A model generated the notes under the pieces. It was given only the letters and a program-made list of their open reading frames with translations. It had not been told where the DNA came from and ran no database searches. A program made the position numbers and the translations under genes. A stretch of 64,000 nucleotides of DNA from Brachionus manjavacas (lineage: Eukaryota; Rotifera; Eurotatoria; Ploima; Brachionidae): positions 1,116,001 through 1,180,000 of the forward strand of contig JAHQIY010000017.1 of assembly GCA_019054805.1 (NCBI GenBank), in the 5' to 3' direction. Within the stretch, counting starts at the first letter, position 1; each line of letters starts with the position of its first letter. Below, piece after piece: positions 49,273 to 61,750 of this stretch.

Positions 49273-50818
49273 ATGATCGCTTTACTTCCGTCTGAAATAG
49301 CACGGCTCATTCTTAGTAAGAAACAAAACTTTTTTCCCGGACAAAATTTAGCTAATCTGCCTTGATTTAGATTATTTGGAGGAGGAAAATTTGTCCAAGA
49401 CATACGAAACTTTTCTCGATGAATGCAAATACTTGGAAGAGTGCAAATTGTATCTCAAACGTGGTATCATAGTACCAAAAACCATTCATGGAAGAACCCT
49501 ATCAGATTATTTAGTTATTGATCCTAAATTATGTAAAAAAAATTAACTTTATTTTTAATTTCCTGATTTTTATTTAATTTCAGCTGAGCATGACAAAAAA
49601 CGACCAACAGCCTCAATTGGAACTCAGACAGATCAAATAGAAAAAAATTCAGCATTTGTTGAATGCAATTTTTACGCTGACCCTCCAACTTTGAGCTCAA
49701 AACGAAAACTAAGTCAATACGATGACAGAATGGACAACCAGTCGACAGAGTTGGACCAAGAGTCGATTTCTTCTTCGGTTGAGAATTATTCGCCAAGTGA
49801 AGTTGAGCAGAATTCAAATGGTGTCAAAAAGAGACGCTTGCTGATCGGAAAAAATGTGGAAAAACTTCCAGAGCTTACATTTTCAACGATTGAGCGCTCT
49901 TTGGACGCTTTTATAAGTGATGCAGCTAACAATTTTTGCCAATTGACAGAAAATAAAACCGAGGAGTCGGCACAGAAGGCCGACTCGGTCAAATCGGACC
50001 CAAAGCAAAATCTCAAATTAAAATCCCAAAATTTAGGCCAGCAATCTCAGCTAAGACAAAACCAGTCAATACTGTTGGATCTGGTGACAGGCCGGAGTAA
50101 CTTGCACAGCAATCAAATATTCTCTCAATCTCAACAAACACCGCTGGTGATTTTACCCTCAAATATCGAGAGTCCTGTGCTTCCGCAGATTCAGCCGCTT
50201 CCAAAAGAGCCGGTCAAAAGCATCCAGCCAATTGTGATTGAGCCGTTTCAGAAAGTCCATTTGACAAACGCTTTAAATTTAGCTGGTCAAGTGGTCGATC
50301 CAAACCTTAGGGCCAAGCCAAATCAGACAAAAAATACCAACATTAAGCCCAAAGCTGATGCAAAAGTTGATGATGCTTCTGTGGAAATGTTTCCAAAGAA
50401 AAAAAAGGTCTACAATCGAGTTACACCAACCATACGAGCCATTTACGAAAAAGAACAACAAAGCAAAGAAGAGAGCCAACAAAAACCATGTGATGCTGAA
50501 TCCAAGCAAGATGATGGTGAAGTCAAGGATGTTCATGATGAAATAGGCGACATATTTGGTATGTCTTGTGCCAAGACCAATTTAAATCGAAGTGATTCCA
50601 GTGATATTAACTTGGACGATATTTGTGTACGAACAAATTCAAAGACCAACCAAGATGTGATGTCTGGTAAAAAGATGAGTAGAAGCAAAAAAAGCACCGG
50701 TAAAAGAGAAGATGATGAAGTGGATAATTGGGATGAAAAAAATTCCGCAAATAACGAAACATTGACTTCTACCAGAACTCTCAGGTCAAGGACAAATTCT
50801 CAGAGAAAACAATTTTAG
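49273..50818 (+). CDS. NPAT/Mxc-like LisH-domain protein (479 aa, 3 exons)
   Basis: Exons 49273-49315, 49371-49532 and 49584-50818. The start MIALLPSEIARLILNYLEEE, then NLSKTYETFLDEC and YLKRGIIVPKTIHGRTLSDY, corresponds to the N-terminal LisH region of NPAT (human MLLPSDVARLVLGYLQQEN). NPAT, called Mxc in Drosophila, is the scaffold of histone locus bodies and coactivator of replication-dependent histone genes. The LisH motif drives self-assembly. The rest is polar and probably disordered, with Gln-rich and Lys/Ser-rich stretches, a PLVILPSNIESPVLPQIQPL patch and a basic C-terminus (RTLRSRTNSQRKQF). At 479 residues it is about a third of human NPAT. Orthology rests mainly on the first 70 residues and is therefore likely rather than certain. 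Confidence 0.72.
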
Positions 50819-53319
50819 CCTTTTTTTCTTGTTTTGTTGTTCATGTACAGATGACTTTTATTCCTATTAAAATTATGCTTGATCTAAAATTTTGTTTATT
50901 GTAACATATTTTTTGCATTTTATCATTCGATTCAGGAAATAAAATTTTCTAATAAAATAAAGTAATTTTTTTGTTGGCAAAAATAAATTAAATTTTTTTT
51001 TTTTAATAATTGCAAAAAGTTAAAATAAAAATTCAAAAATCTCATCAAAGCAAGATGATGGTATTTGTGAAAATAGCACTTTTGAAAATAGCCAAGCTTT
51101 TGAAGAGGTAGAAATTTTACTAAACTCTTGTTTACAAAAAGCTAAAAGCAGAGAGTGTGGTGACACAGAGTAAACTTTTAGGTACAATTCTATTCATTCT
51201 TTCCATTATAGACTTCCAAAAGCTTTTAGAATTTATTTAAACATTTGAGTCATAGAAAATCAAATATATACTAAAACCATAAAATATTGTCATTCTAGAA
51301 TTAAATTGTTTTAAAGAAAAAAAATTATTTCATTTGAGAAAGAACTAAAATTTAATAATTTCTATCTCATTATATTTAATTAATAAATTTAACTGATAGA
51401 GTAAAAATAGTACAAATCTTAGTTGATTTGGTTAGTTAGTTGACAAGGTTTTTCCAACACTCTAAGTCTAACTGAACAGAACCGGTTTGAATTTGAACTT
51501 TTTAGACTTGGAACTGGTTTGAAATTTTTTTTTTCAAAATTTTAGAACAGCTAAATGAAGAAAAAGATTTTTTAAAAGGTCTGAATTATTTTTTAATAAA
51601 ATATTTCGAAAAATGGCCAAAAATTTGTGAATGTCATGGAATGACATGTATCAAACAAAATCAAATCTTTTTGAAAAATCAGTTTTAAAAACTGGTTAAA
51701 AATTCAGACTAGTACTGATTGGGACCCGTTTTCCAAAGTTAATTTCAATCATAAATCAACTTTTTTGTCAAAAAAGATAAAAAAATAATGGACGTTACTT
51801 AAGAAATGTATCAAGTAAATTTACCAAAAGCATGGCTAATTGATTTTTTGCAAAATTCGAAAGTATTTGAGATTGATCGGGAGATCAAAAATCGTAAGGA
51901 ATTTAAAAAAAATTCGCAGTAAAGCAAAATGAATCAAAAGGTTTTGTGAATTTTCCTTTTCATTGAGTTCATTCTCTAAATTAATTTTTTTACAAAATAG
52001 AATATTAATTTTCGATTTTAAAATTGTGATTCCCAATAAATTGTATTCGAAAAAGAAAATTTTTTGCCATTTTTTATTTTGCATTCTTTTTTCTTTAATA
52101 AAAGTAGGAACAAATCTAGGAAAAAAAGATAGGTCATTTAATGATGATGTACCTGTGGCAAAATTACAACTAATCAAAGTTAATTGAAAAACTATAAATG
52201 CATTCAATATGCTAGATAATCGAAATTGGTGATAAATTATTCATTTATCTATTTGTTTTTCTGTTCCGATCTAATGCTCCTTTAAAATGAAAAAAAAAAT
52301 TGAAATAAAGTTAAAAAATAAAAGAAAAATAATAAAAGAATAAATAAGTTTAAGGTAAAAAAAAAATTAAGGTAGAATATTTTAAAAAATTAAAAATAAA
52401 ATAAATACTGATTTGCTGTGCTCAAAGAGCAGAAATTTATAAAAAACATTTATTTTAGGTTCAAAATGTTTTTTTTTTAAAGGTCAATTAATTTTTTGAA
52501 TTTGTCTTTACCAGAAGTGTTTATCGATTAAAAATATAATCATGACACTAATTAAAACATCAACAAGTTAAGAAAAATATAGACATGTATTTATGAATTT
52601 TGTAAATATCTAAGTTGACAGAAGCTAATTTCAAAAATTTTGAATTTAAAAATTTTTTGTTCAAAGAATGCTAAGTAATATTTTTAATTAGTAAGTAAGA
52701 TTTTAAATTATGAATATTTTTTATTAAACAAAGAGATAAAATTTGTTTGTATCTGGATTTAAAATGAATTAAAATTTGTTCGATATATTTCAAAAATAAA
52801 AATCAACAGACAACCTAAAAAACAATATAATCTATTGATAATAAAAATACAGATTAAAAATTCTTCAAATAGATAATCGGATTTATGCTTGTGCTTCAAA
52901 AAATTGCTCTAGTTTAACTCTAATTCCAACTTGTGAACCGCAGCATTTGCATTTGAAATCATTTAAGGTAGTTTTATTTTTTCAACTAAACTTTAAAGAA
53001 AATTCTTTTCAATAAAATAAGCTAGTCAAAGTATTTTTTAGAATTTTCACCGTTTCTTCTTATTTAAGTAGAACACGATATTAATTAATTACAAAATTAA
53101 TTATCTTAGTGGGTAGTTAAAGTTCGCTAGGCGGAATAGCTTTGATTTTTTAATTACCATTTCAAAAATTAGATTGTCTGATATTAATTTAAAAAAATTT
53201 ACTAATAGAAAAAAAAATTTTCTTATCATTTTATTAAGTGGTAAAACTTAATTTAACTTTCAACTAACAAAGCAAAATTTAAATATTATTTTACTAAAAT
53301 AAATTAGAATTTAAAGCAT
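50819..53319. other. Intergenic with two short coding-like remnants
   Basis: Mostly AT-rich. 51043-51175 (+) reads KQDDGICENSTFENSQAFEE, EILLNSCLQKAKSRECG then stop, unlike the random frames nearby. About 52885-52980 (-) reads NDFKCKCCGSQVGIRVKLEQ then FFEAQA and stop, with a CxCC pattern. Neither could be joined to other exons, so they are possible gene remnants only. Confidence 0.35.
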
Positions 53320-54993
53320 TCACTCAGATTTTTTAGCCGCTTGGCTTAATCTTAAATTTGTGCGGATTAAGATAGATAAAGGAATGATGAAGGCAATTGA
53401 CCCTACAATGTAGGCAAACGAAGCACCATAAGTCCAATAAACTTAAAAAATAATTTTATTTTTATTTAAAAATTAGAAAAATTACTCATGGAAGTAAAAG
53501 TTGGTCCAAGGGCTCTAGCCAGAGCGCCTAATGATCTGAATATTCCTGTGATTGTTCCTTTTTCGTCGTCATTTCCGTAAATAGAACTAATTGTAGTAAA
53601 GCAAGGAATAACAACTGCTGAGGCATAAGTATAAAATGTCAGACCAATATAGAGTACCATTTGATTAGAAGCTAGAGCAACAAGAATGAATGAGGGTATC
53701 AAAATCATAATGGCTTTGATTGACGCCGATAAATGTCTTCCTGGCTTGATGCGTCTCACGTAACTTCCCTGAATTAGTGTCATCAGAATGCCAATAAACA
53801 AAAACATTTTACCCTGTTGAACACTGGAAATTCAAAATTTTAAAAGCTAGTTATTTAAGCGAGTATTAATACCTGTTGTAATTAAAGCGGTGATGAACCA
53901 GAAAGGTGAGGGTAAACTCTAGCCCTGAGTATATGAAAAGATAGAGAAAATTTGAGAATCCAATTTTTTTCAGATCATTCAAATCTTGTTCATTCAATGA
54001 CTTAATTGGTGCGAAGTTAAATAAAGATATCGGATTTATAAATTGTACAGATTGATAAAATATGTTTTTTATCGATTTTGACTAAAAAAAAGTTTGTTCA
54101 AAATCAACAATCAAAAATTTATTTTTTTTTAATTTTACTCTTTTTTCAACTGGTAGAGATTCTTTGTAGAACAAGGTGACAAATATAATGTTAATGATGG
54201 TGAGACCAATTGCCAAATAGGACGGATAGGTGTAGATTGAGGCGGTGGCGGACAATTTTGAGGAGAATATTGCGCCAAAAGTGGGACCAATTATGAATCC
54301 AAGGGAAAAAGCGATTCCAACCAAGGCCTTGAACAAAAAAAACTCAAAATCATTCAACCAGTTTATTTAAATAACGAATGTTATCTAAATTTAGATCTAA
54401 AGTTACACTAACCATGGCTTGGGAGCGATTTTCTTTTTTGGTCAGATCAGTCATAATGGCGATAATGATGGACACATTGGCCTTGGAGATTCCGCCAACT
54501 ATTCTGCTTAGCAAAAAAATGACAAAGAAACCCGAAATCGACCACAAAATATAAGAAATCAGGGTTCCGGTCTAGTTTTTATTTTATTAAGTTTTATTTA
54601 AATAAGTTTATCAAAGATTACCATGGCTAGGAGAAGTATGGGCTTTCTGCCGTAAAGATCGGATGCAGCACCGATCAAGGTCGATGAAACAAACTGAAGA
54701 AAAGAGAACATAGAGCCGATTAGACCACCGAAGAGCACCGAGTTGAGGCTGCGGTCGGTCGAAGCGGCAATCAATTTTCTGTACTCATCAACACTATTTT
54801 CCAAAAAATTATAAGTCAAATCCTTAAAAAAACTCAAGTGTTAGATAAGAAATTTTTTGTTTTTGTCAGAGAGTTTGTTTACGTCTTTTTTTGATGCATA
54901 AAAATCAAAAATCTTGGGAAACAAAGGTAGTATGAGAGTAAATGCAAACAAGTCGAGAAAAAGTGATACAAAAGCGACGTATTTTTGTTCCAT
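53320..54993 (-). CDS. MFSD10: MFSD10-like major facilitator transporter (442 aa, 7 exons)
   Basis: Exons on the minus strand: 54993-54883, 54822-54622, 54571-54413, 54327-54139, 54081-53873, 53823-53486, 53441-53320. MFSD10 (tetracycline-transporter-like protein) is a multi-pass membrane organic-anion transporter. Matching blocks are LFLDLFAFTLILPLFPKIF, NSVLFGGLIGSMFSFLQF, STLIGAASDLYGRKPILLLA (the MFS loop 2-3 motif), SRIVGGISKANVSIIIAIM, GIAFSLGFIIGPTFGAIF, SGLEFTLTFLVHHRFNYN with SVQQGKMFLFIGILMTLIQG, and GTITGIFRSLGALARALGPT. About twelve hydrophobic segments are expected. The start is chosen for its fit to the family N-terminus; an acceptor-like TTTTTCTTATAG lies nine bases upstream. 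Confidence 0.93.
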
Positions 54994-56788
54994 TTAGCCT
55001 ATCTATAAGAAAAAGTCTGAGAGTTACATCAAGTTTTTTTTTTCTTTTTTTTGACAACGAAGACAACAAAAACAAGTTTGTACGTGATATTTAAGAAAAT
55101 TTTAAGAATATGTTTATTGTGTATTGTGAGACTTGGTAAAGCAAAATTATGCATCCTTTATTATGATTGAAATTAAGTTTTCTTAATATATAAATTTCAA
55201 CTGAAGCAAAAAATTAAATGCTTTTGAAGCTTTTTAAATGAGACGAGAATTTGAAGTTTTTTTTTTAGTTTTTGAAATTTTTATAAACAATATTCTATTT
55301 TTAAAAATGCTGTTAGGCAAAAAAAGTCTTGTGTTTAATTGTGTTTATTTAGATATTTTTAAATAAAAGCTTAATTGGATTTTTGGAATCTATAAATTTA
55401 AATGAATGCTCATTTTATTTTCTCGGGCTTGATTTAAATTTTAAGCTGACAATTTTTGTTGACAAAGTATTCGTAGACTTTAATGACAGGCGTCTTTTTT
55501 TCCAAATTAAAAAAAAAATCATCAGGTAGGTGTACGAGGACATTTTGCCAACTAGAATAAAATAATTATTTTTGTATAGAGTCTAATTAAAATTTTGGAT
55601 CATGTTTTTTTATTTGATAAATATTTGAATACATTTTTCTCTAAATTAATAAACTCTTTCCACATTTGGACTTGGATAGACTAGAGAAAAATTTTTTAGC
55701 AGAAATAAAAAATATTTTTTCTAACAAGATTATATTTTAATTAAAAATATGAGATTTTAGTTTTTTAATCAGACACTTGAGTGGAGTAATTAGCGATTAT
55801 ATCCTAATTAGAGTCCCGACTGCCGCCTTCAATTTGCGGAACTTTTTTTGTCGCTTTGAATTTTGTCATTCAGAAAATTTTCAATTCATTTTTTAAGTTC
55901 TCCTTATTTCAAAATTCTAATTAAAAAAAAAAAAAAATTTTTATAAATAAAAAAATTAGCTTGAGCTCATAATTACTAATTCAAGTTAAAAATTAGATTA
56001 AATTTCAGAAATAATCACAGTTATCCAGGTTTTTTCTGGAGCTTGATGAGACCTAGATGCGCTCACATGTTCGAGACTACCTGGCGTCAATAAAAAAATT
56101 CTTATTCTAGCCGAGATTGGCATTTAGAACTCTAATTGCGTCAATCTAGCTGAATAAATTCGTTAAGTAAATATTTAAAATTCTACGTCATCAGAATAAT
56201 TTTTTTGATTATTAAAGAAAAAATTTAATTTCATTTCTAATTTGCTAGAGCCAAAATCCGTACCAAAGCTAGGTTATTTGCCACAGGCATTTTTTGTTTC
56301 AAGTGCATTTCTCTAAGAAATTCACCTTTGGAACATGTGTGTTCTGCTTCCAGACTTGATCTCGACACCTAGATATGTTTAGCAATGCCGAAGAAAATCA
56401 ATAAAAAATAATAGATCTGATTTCAATAGATAGAATTTCAAGTTGGAAAATAAATTATGATAAAAAAAGAAAATCTTGGCATTGGCGCCGATTGTTGCAT
56501 CAATTTTATTCAGATAAATCAATTAATTGAATCCAAAATGTGCTTAGGTATTCAAAATTTTAAACAAAACATAAAAAAGAAATTTTTCTCGCTTATTACA
56601 TAGTTACATGTAAATAATTAAATTAGTTATTATTGTGCAAAAAAACAACTCTAGTGCTCTGAGCAAATTTCTAGATGTTGAAAAAATCCAGCATTCTCTC
56701 GCTTTAAAAAAGCATTCTTTTTTGGCAACAAAAAAAATTGAATAAAATTTTACCTTTTAATTTAGAAATTTAATTTTAAATTTAATCA
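54994..56788. other. Intergenic between divergent MFSD10 and M-Ras genes
   Basis: AT-rich with some more complex stretches (about 56030-56120, 56260-56370). No gene, tRNA or repeat identified. Confidence 0.5.
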
Positions 56789-57485
56789 ATGGCTCATCCT
56801 CCCAATAACGACAACCTACAGACCTATAAGATAGTGGTGGTGGGCGATGGTGGTGGTAAGTTGTGGAACTAGCAGCTTTTTTCTTGTTTCTTTTGGTTCT
56901 AAATTTTTGTTTCAAGTTGGCAAGTCTGCGCTGACCATTCAGTTCTTCCAGAAAATGTTTGTCGAAGACTATGACCCGACCATCGAAGACTCGTATATTC
57001 AGCATACGGAAATCGATGATCAATGGTGCATATTGGACGTGCTGGACACTGCTGGTCAAGAAGAGTTTTCGGCAATGCGCGAGCAGTATATGCGCAAAGG
57101 TGACGCTTTTTTGCTAGTGTACTCGGTGACTGACAGGGCCAGTTTCATGAACATTCGTCACTTTCACACGCTGATACTGCGCGTCAAAGACAAAGACTCG
57201 TACCCCATGATACTGGTTGCCAACAAGGTGGACTTGGTTCATTTGAGACAAGTGTCACAGGAGCAAGGACAGGAGTTGGCCAATTTTCTCAAAATACCGT
57301 ACATCGAGACCAGTGCCAAGAACCCTCCGATCAATGTGGACCGAGCTTTTCACGAAGTTGTGCGAATAATCCGCAACCAGCCCCAGAATAAAGAGAAGCA
57401 AAGCGTCAAAAAGTCGGCCAAAAAAACCGACAACAAAAAAGATAAGTCAATACGAAAAAGCTTAAAGAAATGCAATCTAATGTAA
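56789..57485 (+). CDS. MRAS: M-Ras small GTPase (211 aa, 2 exons)
   Basis: Exons 56789-56855 and 56917-57485, split inside the P-loop (GDGGV^GKS). The protein runs [95 protein letters not shown] and [20 protein letters not shown]. It ends with a lysine-rich tail and the CAAX box CNLM. The effector loop [10 protein letters not shown] and the extended N-terminus match M-Ras (R-Ras3) rather than R-Ras or Rap. M-Ras signals with SHOC2-PP1 to RAF and in cell shape control. Its base composition is clearly richer in GC than the flanks. The minus-strand frame over the 5' part is a shadow. Confidence 0.94.
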
Positions 57486-59329
57486 AGTCAGTCTTATGGG
57501 CTCATACTAAATTTTAGTTTTTTTTTACTTTTTAAATGGGACTTGTCGATGTAAATACAAAACTGTACTAATTTAGGATTTTTCATTTTTTTTTTAAAAG
57601 GTAATTAATATTTAAGTAAAAAATACAAACCCGGTTTTTCTAATAAATATATTTCAAAAAAACATTAAGTTGTGATTTAGCATCGAAATTTTTGAACATT
57701 TTTCTTGAACTTTGGAACGAAGCCGAAAACGACGAGTGTCTAAAAGAAAATTATTGTTAAATTATTTTTGTAAATAATTATTTTAAAATTTAAATATATT
57801 TATATGGCTCTCGTTTTTTGTTTTCAGTGTTGGTTTCATTTTTTTGTTCTATTTAGTTATGGTCATTGCTTAAATTCGTTATCTACCTATAAATTTTTTT
57901 CTTAAATTTATTCGTTACGTATTTTTTTTCGATGTTATTGAAATAAATTAGTAAAATAATCGATTAATTTTTTATTTAACCAATCTAGACTGTCAACAGT
58001 GAGATAAAAACTAATCTTGATTTTAAATGTAATTATTGGAATAAGAATCGACTGATTTTAAATTCAATCTCGTGATTAAAAAAAAATTAAATCACTTTTT
58101 ATTTAATTTCATTAAAATTGTAAAATTTTTTTAATTATTAGTCTTTGTGGCCAGAAGACTGATTAAAATATCAAGTTAAAAAAAAAAGTTAAAAAAAATT
58201 CAAAAACTATCTGTTTGTTTAAAGAAAAATCACTAAATTTAATTTATTTCTAATAGGCATGATCACTTGACAAAGTGGTGCAATTTTTTGTTTTCCACAT
58301 GAAAGCCCGGGAGGGTAGATAAAAAATGCATCAAAATACAATATTTTAAATTTTTTCTTCGTTGATCAGATTTTTAATTTAAGATATTAAAAAATTATTA
58401 AGTTTTTACCTGAATATTTATTTAAAAACTTGAAAATGGCCAAGTAAACTGTTCAGTTTTACTTGGATCAGGAAAACTAATTAGCGTAAATATTGCCAAA
58501 CTTGGTCCTTTTGATGGGTCTGAATGTATATTGGAAAAAACTACTTTATCAAAATTTTGATATAATTTTGAAATGTTATCTAATCAAGTTATTTGAATTT
58601 TAAAACCATTCTGGTATTAAATTGTGTAAAATTATGGGCCTTATTAGTGTTTGAGATTAATATTTATTTTTTTACAAAAATAATTTGAATACTTTAGCTA
58701 ATGATTGAACAAAACATTAAATTTTAATTTTTTTCAGATTGTTGTTCGAAAATTTGAAAGATAACTATGAAAAAATAATTGATATAAAATTTTCACAATT
58801 AGATTCTTTAATAAAAATTGAATACATTATTCACATTATAAAACAAAATATGTGTCATTTTAAATTTAAATTTGAAAATCAATGAATGTTTAGTTTTATA
58901 AATAATTTCACCAAAAAGATAAACAAAAATCGATATATTTTCGCTATTGGATTGAAAACAATCAAAAATAAATTTCTTAAGATTTTTTTTAATATTTACT
59001 TTAAATTTTACCAAACAAAAAATTAATTTTATCAAATTTTAAATTATTAATAATTTAAAATTATTTGTCCTAACTTTTGCCTAGTTCAAAACAACCTAAA
59101 ATTAAAAGTTTGAAAAAATTAGGCATGGTCACGACCATTTTGCATGTGAAGCGCTCTTGATTGTTATCTATGTTTATCAAAGCTAAAAGAGCTTGGCGTC
59201 AAAATAATCTTAACCAAAGGTATGAAAAATCTTTCGATCATATGCATTAGAAAAAAATTTTGATCCAAGTTAAAAATTATATTTAAACAAAAAATTTCAA
59301 TTAATTTTAGAAATGCTTTATTAATTAAA
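57486..59329. other. Intergenic, AT-rich
   Basis: AATAAA-type signals follow the M-Ras stop (about 57641). A less AT-rich patch lies at 58255-58320. TTAATTTTAG at 59301-59310 is an acceptor-like site 19 bases before the next ATG. Nothing else seen. Confidence 0.5.
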
Positions 59330-60883
59330 ATGTCACAAAGCACCAAAAAACGTAACTCAGACCCGACTCCGATTCAAAAGGAAACCCACATAAAAAATTC
59401 GAACCGCCGGTCCACATTCAAATGTATGGTAATTGTCTCATTTGCCGTCCTATTGCCTTCTATAATAATCGGAGTTTTTTTCTACAACATCAACAATTTA
59501 CAGCGTTTGGAGCCTGTTAAGTATAATGATGTGATACCGGGAACCAATGCATACAAGTGGCACTATTTTGAGAATTTCTTTGAGAACAAAAGCATTGACC
59601 TTTTCCGGGAACTGGCTCTGAATGGCGAGCCTTTGACCACAATAGTTGATGACAAGAGTGTAGAAAGTGCCGGTGAAGCAGTTGCTGTAGGCCATGTGGA
59701 CTGTAGACATCCATTTATGACTTTAAATTTAAACCGAACTATTTGTCACTTTTCCAATCGGCTCGATGTCGGCATGCATTTTGTCAAAACAGGAGGATTC
59801 AATGGACACATAGAATACTTTGAGCACATGGTGGCCAGAATAATTCCATTTAGACGCAGATTAGTGCAAAAAAATTACAACTCATTAATAAATTTAAAAA
59901 CTTTGGTCGAATTCAACTCAGTTGGATTTTTGGACAAAGTGAAAGAAGTTTGTGCTGATTGTTATTTGTTCAAAAAAGATCCGTCTGGTCACCAAAAAAG
60001 CTCAATAATCAATGAAATGTTCCAGTTGGATTTGTTGCTCATGCTGCCTGGCCAAGAGCTGCCAATGCATTTGAATGTGCCTTATTTTTGGGGCGCTGAT
60101 CGAAGCACTTTGCCGCAATGGCTCTTGGTCATAATGAAAAAATCGAAGCTATTCGATCATTTGTTCATTCCGCAGGTTCAGGGTTTTAGTTGGTTGGACT
60201 TGGAAGAGTACGTGTCAGCTAAATCAACCGAGGAATATGTTGACATGAATGGTGAGGGTGGTGACTTTTATTTTTATCCATACAAGGAACAATTAAAAAA
60301 GAATCCATTGACAAAAAAAGAAGAAATGAATAGAGAAAATGTGAATAAATTTGTTATTTTAAAACAAGTGCCCAATTCGGCCATAGTGCTAGACGGTGCC
60401 CAGGTTATCCATGGAGTGGACAGGTATAGATATTATGATATACCGCCTTTGTTTTCGCATAACCATCACTACAAAATTCGCTTCAATAAAGAAACCAACA
60501 TGTGGATTTTGTATGATTTTCAAGAGAATCAACTTAGAAGCTACTATAAAACTGATGTTAAGCTAATGGTTGTTTGGAACATGCACTGCTTTGCCAATGA
60601 AGAAGAAAAGAAAAAATTTCATTCTCAAAATGAGACAGTTTCGCTTGACTATGTCATGAATGTTTTTAAAGAGGACTTGAAAAAAAAAGACAGACTACCG
60701 AGTGATGACATAGAGCCTTTGGATCTGTGGACTATTGTGATAAAGGAATATTTGACCTATCCGGCTAATACTCATCAGCAAAGCTCGACTTTTTTTGGAA
60801 TAAATTATTGTTTGCTGCCAAACATTGTTCCTAAATGGATTGGTGATAATATTTTACAGCCTTTTCTAGAAGGAAGGTGTTGA
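59330..60883 (+). CDS. Single-exon type II membrane protein of unknown function (517 aa)
   Basis: A polar N-terminus of about 30 residues precedes one membrane segment at about 33-52 (MVIVSFAVLLPSIIIGVFF), so the bulk is probably lumenal or extracellular (type II). The large domain has several cysteines (C125, C139, C208, C211) and the distinctive stretch MLPGQELPMHLNVPYFWGAD (239-258), then FYFYPYKE, NSAIVLDGAQVIHGVDRYRY (349-368) and YKIRFNKE. The spaced H247-x-N249, H361 and R384 recall the H-x-D…H…R layout of 2-oxoglutarate/iron double-stranded beta-helix oxygenases, with N in place of D. This is only a resemblance. I do not recognise a named family. No intron; the frame and codon use look like a real gene. 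Confidence 0.85.
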   Translation: MSQSTKKRNSDPTPIQKETHIKNSNRRSTFKCMVIVSFAVLLPSIIIGVFFYNINNLQRLEPVKYNDVIPGTNAYKWHYFENFFENKSIDLFRELALNGEPLTTIVDDKSVESAGEAVAVGHVDCRHPFMTLNLNRTICHFSNRLDVGMHFVKTGGFNGHIEYFEHMVARIIPFRRRLVQKNYNSLINLKTLVEFNSVGFLDKVKEVCADCYLFKKDPSGHQKSSIINEMFQLDLLLMLPGQELPMHLNVPYFWGADRSTLPQWLLVIMKKSKLFDHLFIPQVQGFSWLDLEEYVSAKSTEEYVDMNGEGGDFYFYPYKEQLKKNPLTKKEEMNRENVNKFVILKQVPNSAIVLDGAQVIHGVDRYRYYDIPPLFSHNHHYKIRFNKETNMWILYDFQENQLRSYYKTDVKLMVVWNMHCFANEEEKKKFHSQNETVSLDYVMNVFKEDLKKKDRLPSDDIEPLDLWTIVIKEYLTYPANTHQQSSTFFGINYCLLPNIVPKWIGDNILQPFLEGRC

Positions 60884-61750
60884 TTTCTTTTTTTTAACAA
60901 AAAATTTTCAAAATAAATTAATTTAAAAAGACAATATTTTTGTTAAATTTTATTTTTTTGTTCGATCTAAATTTTTAGATCATAAGACGTCAATTGAGTG
61001 AATTTTTAACTATCACGGCTGATTTTAATTATTAATTTAATTTAATTTAACTATTTAAGAATCCAAAGAAAAATTTAATTAAAATTGGAATCAAAAAATA
61101 AAATACGCATATTAGATTATTGCTCAGAAAAAATTCCAAAATTTTTAGAATTAACTAACGATGGCGACGATTATAATTTGGGAAAGAAAGAACTAAATGA
61201 AAAGTTAAAATAAAATAAGGAAAAAGCAATTACACAAAAGAGTTGGGTATTTGATAATTCTTGATTTGAAATCTGCTCCGTATTCACCCATCAATTTGAC
61301 AACCAATTAAACATAATAAGTCAGCGCCAGCATATCCCAAAATCAGCTCTAAAATAGATATTAGATTCTAAAAAAAGGATTTGTAAAGATTCACGAATGT
61401 TTTGCCATTGGAACCTCATTTTTTAGAATAAGATCAAGTTTTCTTTCAATCAAAATTTAAAATTTGAATTTTTTTGAAAACCCTGTATAAAAAAAAAATT
61501 GTGAAATTTCATTAAAAAAAATAAATAGTTAAAAAGTTTTTATTTTATTAAAATAATGAATTTTAAATTTTTTAAATTTTTTTTGCTTAAATGATTTTTC
61601 ATTTTTTCTATATTTAATAAATCAGTTTGTAAAGTCGTTTAACAAATGGTGACTTAATTGCAAAAGAAATTTAAATGAAGATTAATTAATAAATATTTTG
61701 ATGATCACGAGTGTTAAGTTTCTAAATAAGTGCGTTGCCAGTCCAGACCG
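60884..61750. other. Intergenic, AT-rich
   Basis: No supported gene. About 61130-61400 has a slightly more complex sequence with weak open stretches (ISQRQHIPKSALK) that could be a worn transposon, not identifiable. Confidence 0.4.

Noticed and set aside
49524-49817. Minus-strand open frame of 97 codons
   Set aside because: It lies opposite the NPAT-like exon, crosses its intron and has no recognisable features; treated as a shadow.
56757-57059. Minus-strand open frame of 100 codons over M-Ras
   Set aside because: Antisense shadow of the conserved P-loop exon; no independent support.
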